A stretch of DNA of 64,000 nucleotides from Rhizobium croatiense (lineage in GTDB: Bacteria; Pseudomonadota; Alphaproteobacteria; Rhizobiales; Rhizobiaceae): NCBI RefSeq assembly GCF_019793465.1, contig NZ_JAILYJ010000004.1, forward strand, positions 62,001 to 126,000, read 5' to 3'. The notes below the pieces were generated by a model. The model made no database searches and was not told the origin of the DNA. It saw nothing but the letters and a program-made list of their open reading frames with translations. Positions 17,797 to 27,257 of this stretch are shown in pieces. Within the stretch, counting starts at the first letter, position 1. The number at the start of each line of letters is the position of its first letter. The position numbers and the translations under genes are program-made.

Positions 17797-18198
17797 TCAA
17801 AACGACCGATTGACCGCCTTGTCGTTCTCCAGCCGCGTCACGCAGCCTTCGAGCTTGGCGAGCAGCAGATCGAAATCGAGCGGCTTCGTCAGGTAGTCCG
17901 CCGCCCCGGCCCGCAGGCCCGCAAGCGTGTTTTCCCGGTCGGTCAGCGCCGTCAACAGGATGAAGGGGATGTTGGAGAGCTCGGGGTGGTTGATCTGGAT
18001 TTCCGCCAGAAGCTGGTGCCCGTCCATGACAGGCATCGAAATATCGCTGATGACGATGTCTGGCCATTTCGACAGGATCATTTCCAGGCCCTCGGCGCCG
18101 TTCGAGGCCTCGAGCGTCTTGTAGCCGGCTTCGCTCAACTCTTCGACGAGGAGATTCCGGATCTCGACTTCGTCTTCTATGCACAAGACTGTAACCAT
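17797..18198 (-). CDS. Single-domain response regulator (CheY-like receiver)
   Basis: A 133-residue receiver domain without an output domain. The acidic pocket is E8-D9, the phospho-acceptor is Asp52 (ISDISMPVMDG), with Thr83 and Lys105 (LTKPLDF) as the other conserved residues. It begins 10 bases after the end of the histidine kinase gene at 18209-19948, so the two form an operon and a cognate pair. Output must pass by protein contact, since there is no DNA-binding part. Confidence 0.92.
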   Translation of the reverse strand: MVTVLCIEDEVEIRNLLVEELSEAGYKTLEASNGAEGLEMILSKWPDIVISDISMPVMDGHQLLAEIQINHPELSNIPFILLTALTDRENTLAGLRAGAADYLTKPLDFDLLLAKLEGCVTRLENDKAVNRSF

Positions 18199-18208
18199 GA
18201 GCTCTTCC

Positions 18209-19948
18209 TTAAGCTGCGACTTGTTGATCCGACAATAGAGACCCTATTGGCAGAGAAATGGTAAATGTTGTGCCCTTGCCAAGCTCGCTCGTCACCTCGA
18301 CGCTGCCGCCATGCAGCTCGATAACCTGCTTGACGACATTCAGGCCAATGCCGGTTCCGGCAATGCCCGTGGCGCTGCGGGCCCGGTAATAGGGTTGAAA
18401 CAGTTTCGGCAGGTCATCCGCATCCATGCCGATGCCCCTATCGGCGATGGCGATTTCCACCGTCATTTCATCAACCCGGGCGCGAACATGAATGTCAGCC
18501 GCATTGGGCGAATATTTGACGGCATTGGAAATCAGGTTGGTGAAGACCTGTTCCATCGCGCTTCGATCGAAGTTCAATAGATCAGGTATCTGCTCGAGAT
18601 CGAGATGGAAGACATGCGAGCGGCTGAACTCGCGCCGTCTGTCGCAGCAGGCGACGAGCAGCGCTTTCAGATCGCCTTCGCTCCGCTTCAATATGATCCG
18701 TCCGGTCTCGAGCCGACCGCTGGCAAGGATGCTCTCCATCAGATCGACCATGCGCACCACCGCGCTTCGGATCACTCCGGCTTTTTCGTGAACGTACTCG
18801 CCGCTGACATTGGTCGTCGAGCGGCAGAGCCGCTGGGCGGCGGCGTCGATGATCGCAAGCGGGGTTCGAAATTCGTGCGAGGCCATGGCGACGAACTGGC
18901 GCTGGAGCGCATTCACCTGGCGTTCGTGCACCAGCAGGCGGTCCAGCTCTTCCCTCTGTCTTTCGATTTCTGCGGTTCGATCCGCCACCATCTCTTCCAG
19001 ATGGTTGCGATGGTGGGTGAGCTCAGCCTGACTGTCCATCAGGGTCAGCGAGGTCCGATGCAGTCCTCGTCCGAGCCAGAACACCGCGGCGATCAGCAGG
19101 GCAAGGCAGCCGAGCCCGGCCGGCGCAATCTGCTGAAGCAGCATGAAACCCGGCCGGATCGGCTGCCAGACGAGATAGCCGATCGTGCCGCCGTCATGCG
19201 ACGATACAGGTACCTGCGCCCGTGCGTCACTCTTCGATCCGGTAAAATGCAATCCTTCGAGCCGCGCATAATGGGCGATGCTTTCGACCGCCTTTCCGTC
19301 GAGGAACTTGACCGAGACGGCGATGAACTCCTGGCCGGCCTCGATTTGCATCCTTGTCGAGCTCGGCAGAATGGGGCGCGCACTTATTATCGCCGGCCTG
19401 TTGCCGATCATGATCGTGCGGACCCTAGCGAGCTGACCAAGCGGTTCGGCGCCGGGCTTTTCGCTATCGAGGAGAGCAGCCCGCATTTCGCCCGCCAGCG
19501 CCGTCATCTCCTGGCCGTCGTCGCTGCCGAGGCGCGGCGGCATGGTGTCCGCGCCGTCACGGAACGCAAACATCAGGCGATTGGTATCGTCGAAGATATA
19601 GGTCCTGTCGTGCCCGAAATACTGGCTCGTCCACCGGCCGATATTGTCGAGCAGCCATTCATGGTTTCGCTGCTTGGCATAGAGGAAGGCATCGTCCCAT
19701 TTGGTGACGCTTTCCTGCTCCCGCGGAAGTGCCGCGATCTGCTCTTCCAATCCTTGGCCGACGAAGTCGGCCTGTCGGCGCAACGAGAGATCGTCGACCT
19801 TCACCGCGGCAAGCCACGCAAATCCGCACAGCAACACAGCCGCGGCGCAGGTGAGCGTCACCAGGACGAATGTAATGTGGGGTGTGAGCCCGACCTTCAA
19901 TACCTGCAACCTTGTGATGGCGCCCGCTGTCGAGAAATTGACACGCAA
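18209..19948 (-). CDS. Membrane sensor histidine kinase with a CHASE4-like periplasmic domain
   Basis: A 579-residue protein. Membrane helices at about 22-48 and 276-293 enclose a periplasmic domain with W-D-D (KWDDAFLY) and N..W motifs typical of CHASE4. A coiled coil (about 305-345) leads to the HisKA box with His358 (MASHEFRTPL) and a HATPase domain showing NLISNAVKYS, DRGIGM and GTGIGLNVVK. It phosphorylates the receiver encoded just downstream. The ligand is not evident. Confidence 0.9.
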   Translation of the reverse strand: MRVNFSTAGAITRLQVLKVGLTPHITFVLVTLTCAAAVLLCGFAWLAAVKVDDLSLRRQADFVGQGLEEQIAALPREQESVTKWDDAFLYAKQRNHEWLLDNIGRWTSQYFGHDRTYIFDDTNRLMFAFRDGADTMPPRLGSDDGQEMTALAGEMRAALLDSEKPGAEPLGQLARVRTIMIGNRPAIISARPILPSSTRMQIEAGQEFIAVSVKFLDGKAVESIAHYARLEGLHFTGSKSDARAQVPVSSHDGGTIGYLVWQPIRPGFMLLQQIAPAGLGCLALLIAAVFWLGRGLHRTSLTLMDSQAELTHHRNHLEEMVADRTAEIERQREELDRLLVHERQVNALQRQFVAMASHEFRTPLAIIDAAAQRLCRSTTNVSGEYVHEKAGVIRSAVVRMVDLMESILASGRLETGRIILKRSEGDLKALLVACCDRRREFSRSHVFHLDLEQIPDLLNFDRSAMEQVFTNLISNAVKYSPNAADIHVRARVDEMTVEIAIADRGIGMDADDLPKLFQPYYRARSATGIAGTGIGLNVVKQVIELHGGSVEVTSELGKGTTFTISLPIGSLLSDQQVAA

Positions 19949-20035
19949 AGGTTGACGGACCGTGAATTATGCGCTCCCGTGCGGGTCTGCGGCAGGTCTC
20001 CGATAGGCATTCCGCAATCGTTGAAGGAGAAGCAC

Positions 20036-20572
20036 ATGGATGCAGCAGCATCGCCGGATACGTCAGGCATCAGGATCGAGCCGATCGCCGCCGTCCATAT
20101 CGACAGCTTTCATCGTACGCTGGACGTCGTCGCGCGGGAGAAAAAATACCTGTCCATGCTGGAAGCATCGCCCCTGCCCCAGACTCGTGAGTTCGTGATG
20201 GGCATGATTGCGAAAGGCAATCCGCAATTCGTTGCCACCGCTGGAGACGAGGTCGTCGGTTGGTGCGATATCAGCCGGCATTTTTTCCCGTCGCATGCCC
20301 ATCGCGGAAACCTCGGAATGGGAATCCTTCCCGCCTATCGGGGCAAGGGTCTCGGACGAAGGCTCATCGAGACGACCTTGAGAGCCGCACAAAAAAGCGG
20401 TTTTGCCCGGGTTGAACTCAATGTTTACGAAGACAACGCCCGGGCTATCGCTCTCTACGAAAAGACGGGATTTGCCCGCGAAGGCATCGTCCGGCGTGCG
20501 GCACGAATCGACGGTCGGTTCATCGATGCGATCAGCATGGCGTTTCTGTTCGATGAGCGCGGCTTCTCATAG
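20036..20572 (+). CDS. GNAT-family N-acetyltransferase
   Basis: Start ATG 20036 follows a GAAGGAGA ribosome site; the much longer open frame upstream is antisense to the kinase gene. The 178-residue protein has the acetyl-CoA loop RGKGLGRRLIE and the C-terminal ALYEKTGFAREG block of GNAT enzymes. The order resembles RimI/RimJ-like or SpeG-like acetyltransferases acting on protein N-termini or small amines. The substrate cannot be read from sequence. The neighbours give no clue. Confidence 0.85.
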   Translation: MDAAASPDTSGIRIEPIAAVHIDSFHRTLDVVAREKKYLSMLEASPLPQTREFVMGMIAKGNPQFVATAGDEVVGWCDISRHFFPSHAHRGNLGMGILPAYRGKGLGRRLIETTLRAAQKSGFARVELNVYEDNARAIALYEKTGFAREGIVRRAARIDGRFIDAISMAFLFDERGFS

Positions 20573-20663
20573 ATCCTGGTATCGCCGTCATTTTTTGAAC
20601 AAGCTCTTTTGAGCAATTCCAATCGCGACACGATTGTGCAGACCTCCGTCGGCCAGGCACTCC

Positions 20664-21578
20664 CTATCGGGCGAAAGCCTCGAACGGATTCTCGTGGGTC
20701 AGGCGCGTCAGGGTCCCATCGTCTATGCCTCGCCGTCTTAGCTCGGGCAGCAAGATCGTGGAAAGATGGGTGTACGGTTTCGGGGTCCCGCCCATCGGCA
20801 GCGCCGGATCGAACCAGCCGCGGTCATGGCTCAACAACAGGCGGTCGCCGCAACCGGCCTCCAGCGCCCTGATCACCAGCTCCGCCACCTCGTTATCTTC
20901 AGCCCGGCCGACATGGTCATACTCGATCCAGGCGCCGCGCTCGGCGACGGCGACGTTATAGCCGAAGTCCTTTTCTTCCTGCGTATGAATCGAGATAAAT
21001 CTGTCGGCCCGATAGCCCTCCCCCTCGATGACGTCGAGCTGATCCATGACGACCCGCCCCCTGATTGTATGGCTGCCGATGACCGCGTCTGTCTGCGCCG
21101 CGGCGCGCGCCGCTGCCCGCAGGATTTTCGTCTCGAGCGGCGTCATGCCGTCATCGCCGGCGCTGAGCTTGATCCAGCCGGCCTGAAACCCGGTCTCGTC
21201 GATCTGCTCCGTCAGTTCGCGAAGCATCCACGCCTCCAGTGCCTTTTCGGAAGCATGGCGGACCCATTCGGGTATCCAGGGTTCACGGTAATTGCCCGTG
21301 GGAACGACGATCGGAAAATTCGTTGCAAGTGACACGGCAAGATCCATGTCCGCACGCCGTCCGACGCCGCCCGTCGAGCATTCGACGAGTGCCGTCACCC
21401 CGAGCTTCTTGATCCGTTCGATTTCAGGCGCCATCAGCCGAACGACGTCTTCGGTCTCCGCTTCGGCATAACCGGGCTGGTCCGGCGTCCTGAGATCGAC
21501 GAAAACGTGCTCGTGCGGGAGGATCATCCCAAGCTCGGATTTGCTCTTAGGCCCGAGCGTCGTGCGCAGGTATTTCAA
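20664..21578 (-). CDS. Phosphotriesterase-family metal-dependent hydrolase
   Basis: Start TTG 21578 is preferred over the longer frame to 21638 because GAGGAGA lies upstream and the product then begins with the strand leading to the HEH motif. The 304-residue product shows the binuclear metal ligands of the PTE family: HEH (about 22-24), the bridging Lys in GWIKLSAG, His in IGSHT and SIHT, and the late Asp in LLLSHDRGW. Relatives act as lactonases or phosphotriesterases, and activity here is uncertain between the two. The preceding gene on the same strand is the beta-propeller protein at 21733. Confidence 0.85.
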   Translation of the reverse strand: MKYLRTTLGPKSKSELGMILPHEHVFVDLRTPDQPGYAEAETEDVVRLMAPEIERIKKLGVTALVECSTGGVGRRADMDLAVSLATNFPIVVPTGNYREPWIPEWVRHASEKALEAWMLRELTEQIDETGFQAGWIKLSAGDDGMTPLETKILRAAARAAAQTDAVIGSHTIRGRVVMDQLDVIEGEGYRADRFISIHTQEEKDFGYNVAVAERGAWIEYDHVGRAEDNEVAELVIRALEAGCGDRLLLSHDRGWFDPALPMGGTPKPYTHLSTILLPELRRRGIDDGTLTRLTHENPFEAFAR

Positions 21579-21732
21579 AGTCTCTCCTCGCGGCTGGATC
21601 GGCTTGCGTGGAGCCCTCGAGCACCGAAGCCTCGCCACTGCCGCGAAAGTAGATCGTCAGGTGACGAAATCAATCACCCGCTCGATCGAGATTCGCATTG
21701 CGGGGATCGGACCTCACCGCGTGGCGCATCGG

Positions 21733-22365
21733 TCACCCCGGCCGGCGCACGGCGCGGATCTTGCCACTGCCGCCGCCACCGCAGAAGAAGCGGTCGGCGC
21801 CGTCGGATTCGAGGCCGGAGACGCCGGTGCCTTCCGGCATATCAAGCCGCTCCAGCACCTCTCCCGTTTCCGGATCGATGCGCCTGACGTCGCTGTCGTC
21901 GCCCTCCCAGGTGCCATGCCAGAGCTGGCCGTCGATCCAGGTGACGCCCGTGACGACACGGTTCGACTCGATGGTGCGCAGGATCTTGCCGGTCTCGGGA
22001 TCGATCTGGTGAATCTTGCGACCGCGGTGCTGGCCGACCCAGAGTGTGCCTTCCGACCAGGCGAGGCCGGAGTCGCCGCCATTGCCGGGCGCAGGGATGG
22101 TGGACAGGATGCGGCCGGTCTTCGGATCGATCTTGTGAATGACGTCCTCGGCGATCTGATAGAGGAATTCGCCGTCGAAAGCCGTCCCGGCATGGGAGGC
22201 GACCTCGATCGAGCGCACCACCTCGCCGCTTTCCGGATCGAGCGCGTTCAGCCTGTCGCCGGAGGCGAACCAGACATGCCTGCCGTCGAAAGTGACACCA
22301 TTGACGCGCTCGGCGCCGGGAAACGGCCCGTATTCACGCAGGATATTCGCAGCTGATTTTTTCAT
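21733..22365 (-). CDS. Beta-propeller protein (YVTN/glutamine-cyclotransferase-like repeats)
   Basis: A 210-residue protein with repeated blades of the form IDPETGKILRTIE. At least four copies share the IDP.TG core, and Trp occurs at regular intervals (VWFA, LWVG, LWHG). No signal peptide is visible. The repeats resemble quinone-type and glutaminyl cyclotransferase propellers, but at this length it forms only part of a typical propeller. Role unknown. It is followed on the same strand by the phosphotriesterase-like gene, about 150 bases away. Confidence 0.7.
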   Translation of the reverse strand: MKKSAANILREYGPFPGAERVNGVTFDGRHVWFASGDRLNALDPESGEVVRSIEVASHAGTAFDGEFLYQIAEDVIHKIDPKTGRILSTIPAPGNGGDSGLAWSEGTLWVGQHRGRKIHQIDPETGKILRTIESNRVVTGVTWIDGQLWHGTWEGDDSDVRRIDPETGEVLERLDMPEGTGVSGLESDGADRFFCGGGGSGKIRAVRRPG

Positions 22366-22392
22366 CGCTTCCTTCCCTCAGTTCGGCTCATC

Positions 22393-23613
22393 CTAATCGC
22401 TCGGCAGCGGTCCGGGGAGTAACAAGATCGTCGGGAAACCCGGCAGCGGCGGGCTCATCCAGCGCCGTGCACGACCGCGCCCGAGCGACTGCACCTTGCC
22501 TTCGCCGGCAAGGGCATCCAGCGCACGCTGCACGGTGCGGGGGCTGGCCGCAAGCGCGATCGCCAGGGCCGAGCTCGACCACGCCTCGCCATCGGCCAGG
22601 AATGCGAGCACGGCCCCATGCTGACCTTCGACCAGCGGCGCCAGCACGGCGATATCGCCGGCGGCGCGTGGCGAAAGCGCAAAACCGCGCTTCGTCGCCG
22701 AGACCTCCGCCAGTCCGGCAAGTGCTGCGCGCAACCGGCCAATCTCGACGCGCAGCCGGGCGCGATGTGATTCATCGGCATGTTTGCCACGAAAGGCGCG
22801 TGCGATGAGCGTACCCCTTGCCACATCCGCCGGCCAGGCTTCGGCGAGCGTACGGGCGAGCGCAAACAGCACCGGCCGCGTCGCCAGTGAGACGGCATTG
22901 CCCGCGCTCCACACCACATGACGGCAGGCATCGACGACGAGCGTGCGGGAGGAAAGCAGGGCTTCCACCTCCGCAAGCCGCAGCGGACGCTCCTGTCCGC
23001 GCGACACCAGCCGTGCCGCCGGGGTCGCGAGCACCAGCGCGGCAGCTTCGACCTCCCGCTTCAAAGCGGGGATGTCGGCCGTGCGCGCGGCAAGCCTTGC
23101 CCGGTCGAAGGCAGATCGTGCCGCCTCGGTTCGCAGACGCCGGACGGCAATGCCTGATACCACCAGCTCGTGGGCGGCCCGCAAAGCCGGCGGCAGCGGC
23201 GTCGGATCGAGCGCTGCGAGCGCGCGTTCGGCCTCGTCGAGGCGGCCGATCAGCACCAGCCTGCGGATGGCGACATTGCCCGCATGGGCGGCATTGACGC
23301 TGTCGCCATGCGCCTCCAGCACCTTGCGCGCCGCGTCCAGCGCCTTGACCGGCCAGGTCAGATCGCGCGAGACAAGCGCGATCTCGGCCTCGGCGACCAC
23401 GCAGCGCGCCCGCGCCACAGCCTCCCGCGGACCGAAGGCGCGCGCGGCATTCTTCAAGAGCGCCTTGGCGCGGACGAGATCGCCGAGCTGCGCCATGGCG
23501 ATGCCGCGCAATGCCAGCGCCGGCGCGTCGTCGCGCAGCGCCACCCGCTTCAGTGCGCCGAGTGCATCGCCCGATGCCAGCGCCAGCGCCGCGGCCGTGA
23601 TCAGCGAGTCCAT
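22393..23613 (-). CDS. Helical-repeat protein with C-terminal winged helix (probable regulator)
   Basis: A 406-residue Ala-rich protein. Residues 1-215 are TPR-like helical pairs. The C-terminal part (about 330-395) looks like a winged helix (SSSALAIALAASPRTVQRALDALAGEGKVQSLGRGRARRW). It is divergent from the DUF899 gene, 117 bases away, and is probably its regulator. I recognise no ligand-binding motif. Confidence 0.65.
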   Translation of the reverse strand: MDSLITAAALALASGDALGALKRVALRDDAPALALRGIAMAQLGDLVRAKALLKNAARAFGPREAVARARCVVAEAEIALVSRDLTWPVKALDAARKVLEAHGDSVNAAHAGNVAIRRLVLIGRLDEAERALAALDPTPLPPALRAAHELVVSGIAVRRLRTEAARSAFDRARLAARTADIPALKREVEAAALVLATPAARLVSRGQERPLRLAEVEALLSSRTLVVDACRHVVWSAGNAVSLATRPVLFALARTLAEAWPADVARGTLIARAFRGKHADESHRARLRVEIGRLRAALAGLAEVSATKRGFALSPRAAGDIAVLAPLVEGQHGAVLAFLADGEAWSSSALAIALAASPRTVQRALDALAGEGKVQSLGRGRARRWMSPPLPGFPTILLLPGPLPSD

Positions 23614-23730
23614 TCAAATCCCGTCACACTTGTCACTCCCGCCATTCCTCTGTCCAGCCGTAATCTGCTCGGCGCCGGCAGACAATCCGCGCCGGATGGT
23701 ACGACGACAGACAGGCAAAGGAGAAGACCC

Positions 23731-24528
23731 ATGACGACACAGCTGAATGCAACACGCGAGCAGTGGCTGGCAGCAAGGCTCGATCTGCTCGAGGAGGAGA
23801 AGGAACTGACCCGCCAAAGCGACGCGCTGGCCCTGAAGCGCCAGCAATTGCCCCGCGTCAGGATCGACAAGGAATATCGCTTCGACACCGAAGGCGGCGA
23901 TGCCTCGCTGAAGGATCTGTTCGGCGGGCGCTCGCAACTTCTCGTCTACCACTTCATGTTCGGGCCGGATTACAGCGCCGGCTGCCCCTCCTGCTCCTCG
24001 ATCGCCGACGGCTTCAACGGCTTCTTCGTCCATCTCGAAAATCACGACGTCGCCTTTTGGGCCGTTTCGCGCGCGCCGCTTGCAAAGCTCCTGGCGTTCC
24101 GGCAGCGCATGGCCTGGCGCTTCCCCTGGGCCTCCTCCGGCGGCAGCGATTTCAACAGCGATTTCGGGGTCTGGTTCAGCGACGAGCAGCAGCGGCTGGG
24201 CGGCGTGGAATATAATTACCGCCGCGAACCGCCCGCCCCCGAACCGATGCCCAGCCGGAACATTGAGGAATGGCAGCAAGGCGGCAGCGACGAGCCGATC
24301 ACGCAAATCGCCGCCATGACCGGCACCGATGTGCCCACCTATGTCCGCGACCGGCCGGGCGTCAGCGCCTTCGAGCTCATCGACGGCGCCGTCTACCACA
24401 GCTATTCCAGCTATGCGCGCGGATTGGATGGCCTCTGGGGCGTGTACCAATGGCTCGACCGCGCCCCGAAGGGTCGCAACGAAACCGGCATCTGGTGGCG
24501 CCACCACGACCGCTACGGCAAGGAGTGA
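23731..24528 (+). CDS. DUF899-family thioredoxin-like protein
   Basis: Start ATG 23731 follows AAGGAG. The 265-residue protein shows the DUF899 pattern: a charged N-terminal helix, FGGRSQLLVYHFMFGPD, CPSCSS (85-90, a CxxC pair in the thioredoxin position), and the late WWRHHDRY motif. The family is often near stress or transport genes, and its chemistry is not established. It is followed five bases later by a small membrane protein gene and is divergent from a winged-helix protein. Confidence 0.88.
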   Translation: MTTQLNATREQWLAARLDLLEEEKELTRQSDALALKRQQLPRVRIDKEYRFDTEGGDASLKDLFGGRSQLLVYHFMFGPDYSAGCPSCSSIADGFNGFFVHLENHDVAFWAVSRAPLAKLLAFRQRMAWRFPWASSGGSDFNSDFGVWFSDEQQRLGGVEYNYRREPPAPEPMPSRNIEEWQQGGSDEPITQIAAMTGTDVPTYVRDRPGVSAFELIDGAVYHSYSSYARGLDGLWGVYQWLDRAPKGRNETGIWWRHHDRYGKE

Positions 24529-24533
24529 CGGTG

Positions 24534-24896
24534 ATGCTGCTCTCCGGCCACAGCTCGAAAAGCGGCAGCGAACACGCTGCACCAGGCGGCGGAGCCGCCT
24601 TCAACACAGCTGAATGGCTGTCTGTATCGGCCGCCGCCGACGGAGCGGCCGGCAGACCGGGCGATTCCGCCCGGAGCTTGCCCGCCGCCGAATGGCTGTC
24701 GCTCGCTGCCGCGCCGACCTTCGCAATCATGGCATTACTGACGGCCGCGACCGGCAGCCCCGACATGATCTGCACGACCGCGCCCGAACTCTTTCCGATC
24801 GGCGGAATGGTGCCGATGTATCTGCTGATGAGCGGCTTTCACCTGGCGCCCTGGCTGCGGCTCATGGCCGGCCGGCGAGGCCTGGGACAGCCGTGA
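24534..24896 (+). CDS. Small membrane protein of unknown function
   Basis: A 120-residue product starting at ATG 24534, with GTG 24531 also possible. The N-terminal half is Ala/Gly/Ser-rich and not membrane-like. Two hydrophobic segments follow (about 55-75 and 88-110). It is closely spaced after the DUF899 gene and probably translated with it. I know no family for it. Confidence 0.55.
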   Translation: MLLSGHSSKSGSEHAAPGGGAAFNTAEWLSVSAAADGAAGRPGDSARSLPAAEWLSLAAAPTFAIMALLTAATGSPDMICTTAPELFPIGGMVPMYLLMSGFHLAPWLRLMAGRRGLGQP

Positions 24897-24950
24897 TGAA
24901 CAGCGTGGCGATGTGGCGCGGCGGCTTGGAGGATCGATAGGGCAGCCTGT

Positions 24951-25235
24951 TTACAGGCGGGTGACCCTAGACGGTGCGTGCCCGTTCACGAGGAGAAAAT
25001 CGATAGCTTCCGCGGCCCAGCCGTTCTGGGCAAGCCACTCTGCGAGCGCTTCGCGTGTGGCAAAGACCGGACTTACCGGAGAGCCTTCGCTTACATTTTC
25101 GTAGAGCTGGAAGGCGGTTTTGCTGGAATCCTCCATGTCGTAAAGCGGCTGATGGTGAGCTCCCACCTCATATTCACCGTCCTCATCGACCGGATGTTGC
25201 CAATCGCTTGGAACTCGCACTATTTCAACGCCCAA
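24951..25235 (-). CDS. Small conserved protein of phage-associated style, unknown function
   Basis: A 94-residue product from TTG 25235, with AGGAGA upstream. It begins with GVEIVRVPSDWQHP, a start I associate with small alphaproteobacterial phage or plasmid proteins, and ends in an EGSPVSPVFATREALAEWL block. No prophage genes lie nearby, so it may be a left-over. No catalytic motif is visible. Confidence 0.5.
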   Translation of the reverse strand: MGVEIVRVPSDWQHPVDEDGEYEVGAHHQPLYDMEDSSKTAFQLYENVSEGSPVSPVFATREALAEWLAQNGWAAEAIDFLLVNGHAPSRVTRL

Positions 25236-25589
25236 AGCTCGATCTCCTTTGCGGGATGGACGCAGACGTCATGACAGCGCCTCGCCCGGCTTTCAATCCC
25301 GTTTTTGCATCGCCAGTGGCCGCTAACCTCTCTTCCGTCATTGCTATGTCCGCCCACCTCTCCTTCCTCATTCCTGTCCTCGGGCTTCGACCCGAGCACA
25401 GGGATCAGGGAGGGTGAGGCAGCGCTTTCGTCCAAATATTGCGTCGGCGGAGGGGATGGCGCGAATGATTGGCGCGCGCGAGGCACCGCGGAGAGCCGGT
25501 TTTTCCAATGACCCTATCCTGAGGTGCGAGCAACCCACAAGGTCTAGCTCGCAGGACAAGGCTCTCTCGCGTGTTCCCTCGCCGGCCGC
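25236..25589. other. Gene-free stretch with repeat fragments
   Basis: About 350 bases without a convincing gene. A short palindrome, CCTGTCCTCGGGCTTCGACCCGAGCACAGG style, lies near 25376-25407. A partial copy of the CCTGAGG-type repeat found at 57475, 57667 and 60407 lies at about 25511-25566. Confidence 0.5.
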
Positions 25590-26420
25590 TCACCCCTCCG
25601 CCAAAACCCTGCGGATCGCCTCCCAGCTCTCCGCATCCGGCGCCAGCAGCAGCCTGCCCTTCGTCATCGCCGGCCGATAAGCCTCGCCGCTCAGCAGCGC
25701 GCCGTAGCCGCCGGCTTCGCGGTGGATCAGGACGCCGGCGGCGTGGTCCCAGGGTTTGAGTTCGACGTTGAGGGAAAAGCTCATCGCCCCTGTCGCCACC
25801 GCCCGGTACTCATAGGCCGAGCAGCGCCAGGTGGTGGTGCGGGCAAAGCGCAGCAGGTGGCGGGCGTAGGCCGGCTGGTCTTCGGAGGGAAACATGTGCA
25901 GCGGCACGAAGCCGTGCATTTCCCCGACGGGCGACGGCGGCGCGGCGGCAAGGCGGGTCTGCGCGCCGTCGCGGGCGATGTGCCATGCGCCCAGGCCCTT
26001 CCGCGCAGCGAGGAAATCGCCGGTGACGGGGTAATGGATCAGCCCGGCCACGGTCTCTCCGCCGGAGACGATCGCCACGATCATGCCGAAGAGCGGCACC
26101 CCGTGGGCGAAGTTCCAGGTACCGTCGACAGGATCGATGAGGACGGCGAGATCGGCATCGGCAAACCGCGCCAACAGCGCGGGATCGGCCGAGACCGCCT
26201 CTTCGCCGACGAGCAGCGCTTCTCGAAACCGCGCCGAAAACGCCTCGCCAAGCCACCGTTCGGCGCCGAGATCGGCATCGGTCACCAGATCGTCGGGCGC
26301 GGTCTTGGTGCGGATGCCCTCGGCAACGACGCCGAGGAAGCGGGGCAGGATTTCCGCCCCCGCCGCCGCACGCATATCCTCCATCAGCGCGGAGAACAGC
26401 GCATCGGAAATCTCCCTCAC
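25590..26420 (-). CDS. Inositol-monophosphatase-family protein
   Basis: The start GTG 26420 overlaps the stop of the upstream phosphodiesterase gene (GTGA), so the two are translationally coupled. The 276-residue protein has the family metal motifs: GEEAV (near 94), DPVDGTWNFAHG (near 115) and WDHAAG (near 215). It is about the usual length. The family includes inositol, histidinol and nucleotide monophosphatases. In this operon with a glycerophosphodiesterase and an Ugp-type importer, a role in hydrolysing a phosphorylated polyol released from the imported compound is the natural inference. Confidence 0.85.
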   Translation of the reverse strand: MREISDALFSALMEDMRAAAGAEILPRFLGVVAEGIRTKTAPDDLVTDADLGAERWLGEAFSARFREALLVGEEAVSADPALLARFADADLAVLIDPVDGTWNFAHGVPLFGMIVAIVSGGETVAGLIHYPVTGDFLAARKGLGAWHIARDGAQTRLAAAPPSPVGEMHGFVPLHMFPSEDQPAYARHLLRFARTTTWRCSAYEYRAVATGAMSFSLNVELKPWDHAAGVLIHREAGGYGALLSGEAYRPAMTKGRLLLAPDAESWEAIRRVLAEG

Positions 26421-27247
26421 TTCTGGCGCGCCTCGATATAGGCCTTCAGCGCCGCCGGCTGGTCGGTCTGGATGACGCTGATGCCGGATGCCATCATCCG
26501 GCCCCAGATCGCATCGGGATGGGCAAGGGCCGCGCTGTCGGTCAGGCCGCAGCAGGAGACCGGATCGAGCGAGTTGACCCAGAGCGAAATGCCGGCCTCG
26601 CGCAGCCGCGGGTGCTGCCCGGCCAGCGTCTCCAACCGGTCGAACTTGGCTTCGCACATGAACGGCCTGATCGAAAGGATCGCCTCGGCCGTCTGATCGG
26701 CACTTCCCTCACGGAAGAAGGCTTGGCCCATGAAGGGAATGCCGTCGATGCCGCCTTGCGCGGAAAGCCAGGCGAGCGCCTCCGGCGTGCCGGCGGCAGC
26801 CTTGAGATCGACCTGGTCTTCCATGCCCATTTCCTTGACCTTGGCGGCGACGATGCCGAACATCTCGCGGTCCTTGAGGTCGAGATCGACGAAGATCCGG
26901 CCGCGCGCGGTTTCGAGCACCTGTTCCAGCGTCGGAATGGTCTCGGTCGTGAACGGCTGATCCGGCCCGCCATCAGCCATGCGCAGCCTGAGGCTGGTGA
27001 TTTCGGCGATCGTCATCTCCTCGGGAATGCGGTCGATGCCGGCCATGCGCTCAAGCGTATCGTCATGCAGGATGAACAGCATGCCGTCGGCGCTTTGGCG
27101 GATATCCACCTCGACGATGTCATAGCCGCCGGCGATGGCGGCCTCGATCGCCGCAAGGCTGTTTTCGGGAGCATGATGCCAGGCGCCGCGATGGGCGACG
27201 ATGGCACAGGGACGCGACGGGTCGGCAATGTGGTCGATGTATTTCAT
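26417..27247 (-). CDS. Glycerophosphodiester phosphodiesterase (GDPD), UgpQ-like
   Basis: A 276-residue protein, start ATG 27247. It has the GDPD core: IVAHRGAWHHAPENSLAA (catalytic His and the Glu-Asn pair), VEVDIRQSADG, LFILHDDTLERM, and FVDLDLKD. It hydrolyses glycerophosphodiesters to glycerol-3-phosphate and an alcohol. No signal peptide, so it acts in the cytoplasm after import. It follows an Ugp-type ABC gene by 10 bases and overlaps the inositol-phosphatase-like gene, which makes it part of a six-gene catabolic operon. Confidence 0.92.
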   Translation of the reverse strand: MKYIDHIADPSRPCAIVAHRGAWHHAPENSLAAIEAAIAGGYDIVEVDIRQSADGMLFILHDDTLERMAGIDRIPEEMTIAEITSLRLRMADGGPDQPFTTETIPTLEQVLETARGRIFVDLDLKDREMFGIVAAKVKEMGMEDQVDLKAAAGTPEALAWLSAQGGIDGIPFMGQAFFREGSADQTAEAILSIRPFMCEAKFDRLETLAGQHPRLREAGISLWVNSLDPVSCCGLTDSAALAHPDAIWGRMMASGISVIQTDQPAALKAYIEARQK

Positions 27248-27257
27248 GGAGGTTCCT